Source: an uncultured beta proteobacterium (GTDB lineage Bacteria; Pseudomonadota; Gammaproteobacteria; Burkholderiales; SG8-39). Taken from it: a stretch of 38,156 nt of DNA. The position numbers and the translations under genes are program-made. Below the pieces are notes generated by a model. That model did no database searches. It saw only the letters and a list, made by a program, of their open reading frames with translations, and was not told the DNA's origin. This document shows, in pieces, positions 7,026 through 14,949 of the stretch (position 1 is the first letter of the stretch; each line of letters begins with the position of its first letter). The DNA is taken from assembly GCA_903928055.1 (NCBI GenBank), contig CAIYPG010000137.1, positions 1-38,156 of the forward strand, written 5' to 3'.

Positions 7026-8576
7026 CTAGTCCACAACAGCCGGCGCAGCCTCCACTCTGCCCTGCCGCGATGGCACACGCAGCAGCAGCACCAGCGGCAG
7101 CGCCAGCAGCGCGATCCACATCATGATTCGAAAGTCCTGCAGATAGGCCAGTGTTGCCGCCTGCCGGGTGACCTCGGCATTGAGCGCCGCCAGCCCCTCC
7201 TGCGTATCCGGATTCAGCGCGCCGCTCTGCACGCCCATGCGCAGCGCGAGGCTGAACGGATTGATGTAGTCGGCCAGTGCCGCATGATTGGCCTGGATGT
7301 TCTGCGACAGCAGCGTGATCACCACCGAGATGCCGATGCTGCTGCCGAGGTTGCGCAGCAGGCTGAACAGCGCCGTGCCCTCGTTGCGAAAGCGCGGCTG
7401 CAGCGTGGCGAACGTGATCGAAGACAGCGGCACGAAGATCATCCCCAGGCCCAGCCCCTGGATGACGCCGGTGCGCACGAAATCCCAGCCGCCGTTCTGC
7501 GTCGTGAAATGCGTCATCTCCCACAGCGACAGCGCGGTCAGCAGCAGGCCGCCGGCAATCAGCAGGCGCTCGTCGATTTTTCCGAGTACGCGCCCGACCA
7601 CCAGCATGGCGAGCATGGTGCCCACGCCGCGCGGCGCAAGCAGGTAGCCAATGTCGATGATGGGATAGCCCATCAGGCCCTGCATGAACGGCGGCAGCAG
7701 CGCCATGGTCGCCAGCAGGATGATGCCCACGACGAAGATGAACAGCAGGCCGGTGCTGAAATTGCGGTCGCGGAACAGCGCCGGCTCGAGGTAGGGATGG
7801 CTGTGCGTGAAGATGTGGACCACGAACAGGTAGAAGCACAGTCCGGCCAGCATTGCCTCGATCACGACCTCGCGGCTGTCGAACCAGTTCATCGACTCGC
7901 CGCGGTCCAGCATCATCTGCAGCGCGCCGATGGCAATGCTGAGGAAGGCGAACCCGAGAAAATCGAACTTGCGCGAATGGTCCAGCGGCGTTTCGCGCAC
8001 ATAGGCCACAAGGCCGAACCAGGCAAGCAGTCCGAACGGCAGGTTGATGTAGAACACCCAGCGCCAGCTGTAGTACTCGGTGAGCCAGCCGCCCAGCGTG
8101 GGTCCGAGGATGGGCCCCACCATCACGCCCACGCCCCACAGCGCCATGGCCGACCCGCGCTGCGAAGGGGGATAGGTATCGAGCATCACCGCCTGTGACA
8201 GCGGTACCAGGCTCGCGCCGAACACGCCCTGCAGGAAACGGAACAGCACGATCTGCTCCAGGCTCTGCGCCGCGCCGCACAGCATGGAGGCGAGCGTGAA
8301 GCCCACCACCGACCAGATGAATACACGCTGCCGGCCGAAACGCGCCGAAAGAAAGCCCGTCAGCGGCATGCAGATCGCCGCTGCCACGATGTAGGACGTG
8401 AGCACCCAGGAAATCTGGTCCTGCGTTGCGCTCATCGCCCCCTGCATGTGCGGCAGCGCGACGTTGGCGATCGTCGTGTCCAGCGCCTGCATGATCGTGG
8501 CCAGCATCACCGACACGGTGATGAGCATGCGATGGGATGCCTGGCTGCGTTCAGCCGGCAATGCAGCCGTGCTCAT
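7026..8576 (-). CDS. DHA2-family (EmrB-like, 14-helix) MFS efflux transporter
   Basis: A 516-residue drug:H+ antiporter with the 14-helix DHA2 layout. Hallmarks are the first-helix motif LDTTIANVALP (about 33-43), motif A GFLSARFGRQRVF (about 78-90) and motif C GPILGPTLGGW (about 154-164). It follows the EmrA-like adaptor gene by 25 bp on the same strand, with a MarR regulator first, so the three form a marR-emrA-emrB-type operon for proton-driven export across both membranes. No outer-membrane factor is encoded nearby. The substrate is unknown. Confidence 0.94.
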   Translation of the reverse strand: MSTAALPAERSQASHRMLITVSVMLATIMQALDTTIANVALPHMQGAMSATQDQISWVLTSYIVAAAICMPLTGFLSARFGRQRVFIWSVVGFTLASMLCGAAQSLEQIVLFRFLQGVFGASLVPLSQAVMLDTYPPSQRGSAMALWGVGVMVGPILGPTLGGWLTEYYSWRWVFYINLPFGLLAWFGLVAYVRETPLDHSRKFDFLGFAFLSIAIGALQMMLDRGESMNWFDSREVVIEAMLAGLCFYLFVVHIFTHSHPYLEPALFRDRNFSTGLLFIFVVGIILLATMALLPPFMQGLMGYPIIDIGYLLAPRGVGTMLAMLVVGRVLGKIDERLLIAGGLLLTALSLWEMTHFTTQNGGWDFVRTGVIQGLGLGMIFVPLSSITFATLQPRFRNEGTALFSLLRNLGSSIGISVVITLLSQNIQANHAALADYINPFSLALRMGVQSGALNPDTQEGLAALNAEVTRQAATLAYLQDFRIMMWIALLALPLVLLLRVPSRQGRVEAAPAVVD

Positions 8577-8601
8577 GGCCTGTTCCGCTCCCGTACCCCT
8601 C

Positions 8602-9702
8602 TCAGAGGGATGCGCCGAAAATATGGCGTCGATGGCCGGTGTCGATGGCGACGATGCAGCTCAGGCCGGCGCGCAATTCCGGCGCGCCCGCGGCCGGTTC
8701 CAGGCTGATTCGCAACGGCACCCGCTGCGTGATCTTCACCCAGTTGCCGGTGGCGTTCTGGGCCGGCAGCAACGAGAACTCCGAACCGGTCGCCGGACTG
8801 AGGCTTTCCACCGTGGCCTTCCACTCCACGCCGGGATAGGTGTCCACCGTCACCGTGGCAGGCTGCCCGGGACGCACATAGGTGAGGTCGGTTTCAGTGA
8901 AATTCGCCTCCACCCACAGATTGCCGCTCACCACCAGCGCCAATGCCACGGTTCCGGCGGCAATATGCTGGCCGGGCTTGGGCGGTTTGCTCACCGTGCC
9001 GGGAAGCGAGGCCCGCACCTCGACATGGGACAGGTCGAGTTTCGCCTGCTCCAGCTCGGCCAACGCGGCCAGGTAACTCGGATGACGCTCAACCGGCGCA
9101 TCCACGCTGCCACCAAGGCTCTGTGCGATGCGGTTCAGGTCGAGCTCTTCGGCCGTGATTTCCTGGCTCGACAGCGCGCTGGTCTGCTTCGCCTCATCGA
9201 GCTTGGATGCGGAAATGAAATTGCGCGCGGCCAGGTCGGCCTGCCGCTGCTGATCGCGGACGGCAAAGTTGCTGCGGGTGTGGGCCAGCGCGATGGCCGC
9301 CTGCTTCTGGCGATAGCTGGCCTTGAGCGCAGCGAGGTCGATGCGCACCTGCGCGAGTTTCGCCTCCGCCTTTGCCACCGCCACCTGGAATGGCGCGGGA
9401 TCCAGGCGGAACAGTCGCTGGCCGGCGGCCACCGCTTCGTTCTCGCGAACGAACACTTCGGTGACCATGCCGGAGACTTCGCTGCTCATCGGCACCTTGT
9501 CCGCCTTGACATAGGCGTTGTCGGTCTCGACCACGCGGCCGCCGTGCAGATAGAGGGCCAGGCCGATCAGGCCGGCAACCAGGGGAACAACGTACAGCAG
9601 CAGGGCGCGGCCTGAAATCAGGCGCCGGGCAACCGGCGGTGCCTGGGTCACGGGGGCGGTATCGGCTGTGTCTGAAACGTCGGAATCGGTGGATTGGCTC
9701 AT
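8602..9702 (-). CDS. EmrA-like HlyD-family efflux adaptor
   Basis: Periplasmic adaptor of 366 residues from ATG 9702; a TTG at 9729 would add 9 residues but has no better ribosome-binding site. One membrane anchor (about 33-53) is followed by a lipoyl half (VETDNAYVKADKVPMSSEVSG), a coiled-coil hairpin, the second lipoyl half and a beta-barrel. SEFSLLPAQNATGNWVKITQ is the hallmark near the C-terminus of EmrA proteins. It lies between the MarR gene and the EmrB-like pump gene and would join the pump to an outer-membrane channel. Confidence 0.93.
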   Translation of the reverse strand: MSQSTDSDVSDTADTAPVTQAPPVARRLISGRALLLYVVPLVAGLIGLALYLHGGRVVETDNAYVKADKVPMSSEVSGMVTEVFVRENEAVAAGQRLFRLDPAPFQVAVAKAEAKLAQVRIDLAALKASYRQKQAAIALAHTRSNFAVRDQQRQADLAARNFISASKLDEAKQTSALSSQEITAEELDLNRIAQSLGGSVDAPVERHPSYLAALAELEQAKLDLSHVEVRASLPGTVSKPPKPGQHIAAGTVALALVVSGNLWVEANFTETDLTYVRPGQPATVTVDTYPGVEWKATVESLSPATGSEFSLLPAQNATGNWVKITQRVPLRISLEPAAGAPELRAGLSCIVAIDTGHRRHIFGASL

Positions 9703-9782
9703 GGCTGGCTGCGTTGTCTGATCTGGCAATGGAACATATTGAACATGGGGAACGAGTGGAGAGGAGTGCCGGCTTACCGGTC

Positions 9783-10235
9783 TTAAAAACGTTCCGAGAG
9801 ATTGCCGCGCATCTTCTCCATCGCGCGAAACAGGGCCTCGACTTCTGCCTTGTCGAGGTTCTTCATGGCGGCTAACTGAACTTCCGCGGCAACCTTGTTG
9901 ATCGCGGCCAGCGGCGCGGCGGCCTTGCGTGTCAGGTGCAGCCGGTAGGCCCGCCGGTCATCCGGGTCGGGCCGGCGCTCGACATGGCCGGCCTTCTCCA
10001 GCTGGTCAATCAGCCGGGCCAGGGTGATGGGCTGGATTTCCATCTGCTCTGCGAGGTCGATCTGGCGCATGCCCGCCTGCCGCGAGATGCGCAGCAGCGC
10101 GCGCGCCTGCGCCAGCGTGAGCTCGCCGCAATCGACGTGCGCCAGATAGGCGCGCCGCATCAACCGCGACACATCCGCCAGCAGAAATCCCAGGCTTTCC
10201 CTTCCCGTCGTCGCCATTTTCACGACCATCACCAA
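9783..10235 (-). CDS. MarR-family transcriptional regulator
   Basis: A 150-residue winged-helix regulator. The helix-turn-helix and wing span about residues 39-103 (LTLAQARALLRIS through the wing PDPDDRRAYRLHLT), with flanking dimerisation helices. ATG 10217 (MATTGRES) is an alternative start, and neither has a strong Shine-Dalgarno. It is first in the operon with the EmrA- and EmrB-like genes, the usual arrangement for a repressor released by the pump substrate. A candidate operator lies 15 bp upstream. Confidence 0.92.
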   Translation of the reverse strand: MVMVVKMATTGRESLGFLLADVSRLMRRAYLAHVDCGELTLAQARALLRISRQAGMRQIDLAEQMEIQPITLARLIDQLEKAGHVERRPDPDDRRAYRLHLTRKAAAPLAAINKVAAEVQLAAMKNLDKAEVEALFRAMEKMRGNLSERF

Positions 10236-10249
10236 TTGATAAGCGTGAG

Positions 10250-10274
10250 ATATTGTATATGTTACTTATAATAT
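10250..10274. promoter_or_regulatory. Candidate MarR operator and promoter region
   Basis: ATATTGTA (10250-10257) and TATAATAT (10267-10274) form an inverted repeat with one mismatch, 15 bp before the marR-like start codon, in an AT-rich patch suited to a promoter. Beside it an 11-bp direct repeat ATATGGGCAAC occurs at 10271-10281 and 10283-10293. Autorepression is inferred. Confidence 0.45.
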
Positions 10275-10349
10275 GGGCAACCATATGGGCAACATCAGGA
10301 CAAAACCCGGCCCGATGCGCAGGAAATCCGCGGGAACAACGGGGTGATT

Positions 10350-10437
10350 TCGTTCATGGTTCGACAAGCTCGCCAAGAACGAAGTCAACGGGCCAGCCTT
10401 GAATCAACCACGTTCGCCCTGAGCCTGTCGAAGGGCG
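10350..10437. repeat. Dispersed palindromic repeat, family 3 (copy 1)
   Basis: The ends CGTTCATGGTTCGACAAGCT and CGTTCGCCCTGAGCCTGTCG are the two arms of a degenerate inverted repeat related to TTCGACAGGCTCAGGACGAA, seen again at 33809-33898, 35965-36066 and 38123-38156. It lies between the MarR gene and the CoA-transferase gene. Confidence 0.7.
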
Positions 10438-10440
10438 AAA

Positions 10441-10468
10441 AAAAAGGAAGGGCAAGCCCTTCCTTTTT
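10441..10468. terminator. Rho-independent terminator after the CoA-transferase gene
   Basis: AAAAAGGAAGGGC (10441-10453) and GCCCTTCCTTTTT (10456-10468) are perfectly complementary. They give a GC-rich hairpin flanked by A and T tracts, so the structure can work in either direction. It is 18 bp beyond the stop of the minus-strand CoA-transferase gene, which it should terminate. Confidence 0.85.
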
Positions 10469-10485
10469 CGTTCGGCCGGAACCGC

Positions 10486-11670
10486 TTACATCACCACGCC
10501 ATCCTTCTTCATCTGCGCAACCTGCGCAGTCGAGTAGCCAAGGTCGGCCATGATTTCATCGGTATGCTGCCCGCCGTCCGGGGTCGCGGTGCGGATCTTC
10601 TTCTCCACACCGAAGAAGTTGATCGGCGAACCGACCAGCTCGATCGTGCCCAGCCGCGGATGCACCACCGGCGATGCCATGCCAAGGTGCTTGACCTGCG
10701 GGTCGTTGAACACCTGGTCGATGGTGTAGATCGGACCGCAGGGAATGCCGGCCTCCTCGAACGCCTTCATCCAGTGCTCGGTCGGCTTGGTCTTCGTGAC
10801 CGCAACGATGCTGTCATTGATGTTGTTGCGGTCCTTCTGACGTCCACCCTGTGTGAGCCACTCCGCCTTTTCCTTCCATTCCGGATGGCCGAGCACTTCG
10901 CAACTGCGCAGCCACAGGCGCGTGGAACTGCCCGCGAGGTTGAAAAACCCATCGCTGGACGGAAACACGCCGGTCGGAATGCCGGTCGGGTGGTGGTTGC
11001 CCGCCTGGCCTGGGACTTCCTTGTTCATCAGCCAGCGCGTCGCCTGGAAATCGAGCATGAAAATCAGCGACTCGAGCAGGCTGGTGTGCACCCAGCGTCC
11101 TTCACCGGTGCGGGTCCGGTCGAACAAGGCCATCATCACGCCCAGCGCCAGCAGGTTGCCTGCGGTCATGTCGCCCACCGCAATGCCCACGCGCATCGGA
11201 CCCTGCCCCGGCATGCCGGTCACCGACATCAGGCCGGACATGCCCTGTGCGATCTGGTCAACGCCGCCGCGGGTGCTGTAGGGCCCGGTCTGGCCGAAGC
11301 CCGACAGGCTGCCCATCACCAGCTTCGGATTGACCTTGTGCACATCCTCCCAGGACACCTTGAGCTTGTACTTCACCGTGGCGCGCATGTTTTCCATCAT
11401 GACGTCGGCCTGTTGCACCAGCTTCATGAAGGCGGCATGGCCTTCCGGTGACTTCAGGTTCAGGCGGATGGTGCGCTTGTTGCGATGCAGGTTCTGGAAA
11501 TCGAAATCCTCGCGCTTGCCGGTGACATCTTCGGCAGCAGCATCAAGCGATTCGACCTTGATGACATCGGCACCCCAGTCAGCCAGGTGGCGGATGGCGG
11601 TGGGGCCCGCACGGGCCAGGCACAACTCTATGACTTTGACGCCGGTCAGCGGCAGACGGGATGAATCCAT
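10486..11670 (-). CDS. Class III CoA-transferase (CaiB/BaiF family)
   Basis: A 394-residue CoA-transferase that would move CoA between carboxylic acids by way of an enzyme-bound anhydride. The family opening GVKVIELCLARAGP is followed by LADWGADVIKVE and NKRTIRLNLKSPEG. The catalytic aspartate is D167 in VGDMTAGN. The start at 11670 was chosen because GAGAGGAG lies just before it; a TTG at 11694 would add 8 residues without such a site. A strong terminator follows. It is divergent from the next CoA-transferase gene. The substrate is unknown. Confidence 0.93.
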   Translation of the reverse strand: MDSSRLPLTGVKVIELCLARAGPTAIRHLADWGADVIKVESLDAAAEDVTGKREDFDFQNLHRNKRTIRLNLKSPEGHAAFMKLVQQADVMMENMRATVKYKLKVSWEDVHKVNPKLVMGSLSGFGQTGPYSTRGGVDQIAQGMSGLMSVTGMPGQGPMRVGIAVGDMTAGNLLALGVMMALFDRTRTGEGRWVHTSLLESLIFMLDFQATRWLMNKEVPGQAGNHHPTGIPTGVFPSSDGFFNLAGSSTRLWLRSCEVLGHPEWKEKAEWLTQGGRQKDRNNINDSIVAVTKTKPTEHWMKAFEEAGIPCGPIYTIDQVFNDPQVKHLGMASPVVHPRLGTIELVGSPINFFGVEKKIRTATPDGGQHTDEIMADLGYSTAQVAQMKKDGVVM

Positions 11671-12133
11671 GACGCACTCCTCTCGATCCAACAAATGGGG
11701 AAATGAACCTCTTGCCTGAACCGCTCACTATGTACTGCCTGACCCACCGGCCGGTGCCTCGCGGTGAATACCTGGCGATGTCGCGAAAACAAGGGCGTTT
11801 TCCCAACGGATCGCCGAAGCCCGGCTCTCTTCTACTGGACGGGAATCCTATCACAGCACGGGCTTGCGGATGGCTGAATAGCCCGATTCCGCCCCCACCA
11901 TGCGCATGGGTAATGAAGACATTCGGAACGCGGATGACCGCAAACGCCGCAGGCAGTGCTCAACGAAGTGGGCAGCATGCGCAGAGAATGAGAAAATACG
12001 CCCCGGCGCCCCCGTCAAGGCAGACGCGGACAAGGACGAAGGGGCGCACGACAGAGGAGGCGCGCCGCCGATCGAACCCTTTGCGGCGCAGTACAACATT
12101 CATCCCGGCAGTATCAGCATACGGAGCAGGCAC
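11671..12133. other. 463-bp intergenic region between divergent CoA-transferase genes
   Basis: No convincing gene is seen. A frame open from 11900 continues into the plus-strand CoA-transferase, but its first 78 codons look unlike the family and are better read as leader. A 12-bp palindrome CCATGCGCATGG is at 11898-11909. The promoters of both genes should lie here. Confidence 0.6.
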
Positions 12134-13348
12134 GTGGAACCGAAAAAGCTTTTTGACGGCATCAAGGTCATCGCCATGGTGCGGCAGGTCGCCGCCCCTT
12201 TCGCAAGCTACCAACTGGCGCTGCATGGTGCCGACGTCCTGAAAGTTGAAAACCCCAGGGAACCGGACAGCATGCGCGCAGTGCTCGGCGCTCCGGGCAA
12301 TCCCCTGGGCAAGAAGCTGATGAGCCACAGTTTCATGGCACAGGGTTCGAACAAGCGATCCATGACCCTGAACATCGCCTCGCCCGAAGGCCAGGACATC
12401 TTCAAGCGCATGGCCAGGGAAGCCGACGTCGTGGTCGAGAACCTGGTCGCAGGCGCCATGGGCCGCTACGGCCTGAGTTACGCCCACCTGAAGGAAATCA
12501 ATCCGCGCCTGGTGTACTGCTCGGTCACCGGCTACGGCCAGGACGGCCCGAACTCCAATCGCGCCGCCATCGACGGTGCAGTGCAGGCCGCCGCCGGCCT
12601 GATGAGCCTCACCGGCACGCCGGAAACCGGCCCGCTGAAAGCCGGCCACCTGCTGGCCGACTATGCCACCGGCTATGCCGCAGCGCTGGGCATTGTCTCC
12701 GCGCTGTATTACCGAGAGCGCACCGGCCGCGGCCAGTATATCGACACCGCCATGCTGGACACCGCAATGACCATGGCCGGCGCCGATGTGTGCGAGGCAG
12801 CCACCACCGGCAACTACCGCCAGTTGCGCGGCAATGGCGACGGCCGCTACATCTCGGCCGTGTTCAAGTGCAAGGAAGGGGCCCTGTCGGTCTCGGCCAC
12901 CACCGACTCGCGCCGGCAGCGTTTCTTCAAGTCGCTGGATCGTCTGGACATCTACAACAATCCGCGCTTCAAGGACCCGGAGACCGTGCTGCGCGAAAGC
13001 TACCCCGAGATGAAGGTGGAAATCGAAAAGACCCTGGCCGCGAAGACCGCGATCGAGTGGGAGGAAATCGTCTCCGACGCCGGCGTCGCCGCCATGGCGG
13101 TGCGCGACCTCTACCAGGCCGTCGCCAATCCCCAGATCGTGCATCGCGGCCTGATCCACCGCTTCCCGCACGACCCGGACCTCGGTTTCAGCGTCGCCGT
13201 GCCCAAAGCCTCCTATCAGTTGTCGGAAACCGGCGCGCACATCCATTCGCCGCCCCCGCGCTTCGGCCAGCACACCGACGCAGTGCTCACCGAGCTGGGT
13301 TACAGCAAGGAAGACATCGCCCGCCTGCGCAGCGAAGGCATTGTGTAG
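12134..13348 (+). CDS. Class III CoA-transferase (CaiB/BaiF family)
   Basis: A 404-residue CoA-transferase. The start is taken as GTG 12134, preceded by GGAG at 7 nt and giving VEPKKLFDGIKVIAM, which matches where family members begin. The catalytic aspartate is D176 in LLADYATGY. YGQDGP and the C-terminal GQHTDAVLTELGY are also standard. The gene stands alone on the plus strand, followed by a palindromic repeat and an MFS gene in the same direction, which may share its substrate. Function beyond acid:CoA transfer cannot be told. Confidence 0.92.
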   Translation: MEPKKLFDGIKVIAMVRQVAAPFASYQLALHGADVLKVENPREPDSMRAVLGAPGNPLGKKLMSHSFMAQGSNKRSMTLNIASPEGQDIFKRMAREADVVVENLVAGAMGRYGLSYAHLKEINPRLVYCSVTGYGQDGPNSNRAAIDGAVQAAAGLMSLTGTPETGPLKAGHLLADYATGYAAALGIVSALYYRERTGRGQYIDTAMLDTAMTMAGADVCEAATTGNYRQLRGNGDGRYISAVFKCKEGALSVSATTDSRRQRFFKSLDRLDIYNNPRFKDPETVLRESYPEMKVEIEKTLAAKTAIEWEEIVSDAGVAAMAVRDLYQAVANPQIVHRGLIHRFPHDPDLGFSVAVPKASYQLSETGAHIHSPPPRFGQHTDAVLTELGYSKEDIARLRSEGIV

Positions 13349-13385
13349 AGCGCATCTCAAAAATGATGTTCTCGGTTTTTTCTTT

Positions 13386-13467
13386 CCCTCATCCCCGGCC
13401 CTTCTCCCCGAGGGAGAAGTGAGAAAGGCCCCTCTCCCTCGGGGAGAGAGAGGGGTTGGGGTGAGGG
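13386..13467. repeat. Dispersed palindromic repeat, family 2 (copy 2)
   Basis: CCCTCATCCCCGGCCCTTCT begins the left arm and the right arm ends GGGGTTGGGGTGAGGG. The arms fold back through CTCCCCGAGGGAG. It lies between the CoA-transferase gene and the MFS gene and could act as a terminator or mRNA-stabilising hairpin. Confidence 0.8.
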
Positions 13468-13536
13468 AGAGCTTTGAGACGATTCCAATAACAATTTTGA
13501 TCTGAATACATCCGTCGTACCGCTGGCAGGCGGCGG

Positions 13537-14811
13537 ATGGGCAGCACTGACCATGACGTGACGTCCGCCGGCACGCCGCACTCCGTCACTCCCTGGACCA
13601 CCTCCGTGAAACCGTTCGGACCGCCGCGACCGCTGCACCTCGCGCTGCTGTTCATCCTGCTCAACCACATCCCCTTCACGGGAATGCGGCTGGCCGTATC
13701 GCTGTACGCCATTCATCTGGGCGCCGCCCCCGGCGTCGTGGGCGCCATCGTTGCACTGTTTTCGGTGCTGCCCATGGTCGGCTCGGTCCATCTCGGCCGG
13801 CTGATCGACCGCAAGGGCATGCGCCTGCCCATGCTGGTCGCCGCCGGCGTGCTGGGGTGCGCGAACCTGCTGGCGGCACTGTGGCCCTCGGTGAACACGC
13901 TGTTTGCAGTCACGGCACTGGCCGGCGGCGCCTACATCACCATCCTCATCGCCGGCCAGCAACTGGTGGGACGCTACGGCAGTGCGGAGGAGCGCGTCGG
14001 CAACTACTCGACGCTCAGCACCGCCTTTGCCGTGTCGCTCGCCCTGGTGCCGATGCTGTCCGGCCTGCTGATCGACCATATCGGCTTTCGCATCACCTTC
14101 TTCGGCATGGCGGTTCTGCCGTTCGTGTCGATGCTGCTGATCGCCTTTGACAAGCTGCCCATGCTGGGGCCGGCGGAGCGCGCCGTTGCCCCGAGCGCAG
14201 GCAGCACTGCAAACCATGCGAACCATGCGAATGCGCCGAAAACCTCGGGCGCCATGGAACTGGTGCGCAATCCCGACCTGTTCCGGCTCTACACCTTCAG
14301 CATCCTGTTCACGGTGTCATGGGACATGTTCCTGTTCCTCACGCCCATCCATGGCGCGCGGCTGGGCCTGTCCGCCTCGCAGATCGGCGTCGTGGTCGGC
14401 ACATTTTCAGTGGCCATGTTCCTGGTGCGCATGGCCGCGGGGCATGCCGCAAAGCAGTTCACCTCGCGGCAGTTGCTGCTGCTCTGCCTGTCAGGCGCGG
14501 GACTGGGGTGCCTCGGCTTCGGACTGGTGGAGAGCCTGCCGCTGCTGATCGGCTGCGCGTTCGCAATGGGCCTCGGCCAGGGCCTCGCCAATCCCACGCT
14601 GAACGCCCTGCTCTATGACGCTTCACCACCGGAGCGCGTGGCCGAGGCGATGGGACTGCGCACCTCGATCGGCAAGACCTGCCAGGTGGCATTACCGCTG
14701 GCCGCCGGATCAGCCAGCGCGCTGTTCGGCGTGGCGCCGGTGTTCTGGCTGATTGCCGCCGTGCAACTGGGCGCCGCCTGGATGGCGCGCGCGCAGTGGA
14801 AGGTCAAATGA
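13537..14811 (+). CDS. MFS transporter
   Basis: A 424-residue major facilitator with about 12 helices: an N-terminal half (about 35-205), a polar linker containing an ANHANHANA stretch, and a C-terminal half (about 240-420). Motif A is GRLIDRKGMRL. It resembles the transporter at 30558-31751: both carry a PLHL segment before helix 1, QQxVGRYG after helix 4 and LGLSASQIG near helix 7, so the two look paralogous. ATG 13537 was chosen over GTG 13606 because of the purine-rich AGGCGGCGG before it. The direction and substrate are unknown. Confidence 0.88.
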   Translation: MGSTDHDVTSAGTPHSVTPWTTSVKPFGPPRPLHLALLFILLNHIPFTGMRLAVSLYAIHLGAAPGVVGAIVALFSVLPMVGSVHLGRLIDRKGMRLPMLVAAGVLGCANLLAALWPSVNTLFAVTALAGGAYITILIAGQQLVGRYGSAEERVGNYSTLSTAFAVSLALVPMLSGLLIDHIGFRITFFGMAVLPFVSMLLIAFDKLPMLGPAERAVAPSAGSTANHANHANAPKTSGAMELVRNPDLFRLYTFSILFTVSWDMFLFLTPIHGARLGLSASQIGVVVGTFSVAMFLVRMAAGHAAKQFTSRQLLLLCLSGAGLGCLGFGLVESLPLLIGCAFAMGLGQGLANPTLNALLYDASPPERVAEAMGLRTSIGKTCQVALPLAAGSASALFGVAPVFWLIAAVQLGAAWMARAQWKVK

Positions 14812-14853
14812 CGCGACTCCAAAATACTTTTGGGATGCTCGGTCCGATTCTTT

Positions 14854-14929
14854 CCCTCATCCCCGGCCCTTCTCCCCGAGGGAGAAGGGAGAAAAGCCCA
14901 TCTCCCTCGGGGAGAGGGGTTGGGGTGAG
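14854..14929. repeat. Dispersed palindromic repeat, family 2 (copy 3)
   Basis: Nearly the same as the 13386-13467 copy, with arms CCCTCATCCCCGGCCCTTCT and GAGAGGGGTTGGGGTGAG. It lies between the convergent MFS and fused CoA-transferase genes, 20 bp beyond the stop of the latter, where a bidirectional terminator would be expected. Confidence 0.8.
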
Positions 14930-14949
14930 CGATGTTCTTCAGGTGGGTT

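Noticed and set aside
11900..12133. N-terminal extension of the CoA-transferase at 12134
   Set aside because: The 78 extra residues are charged and unlike the family. The GTG at 12134 has its own Shine-Dalgarno and gives the family's usual start.
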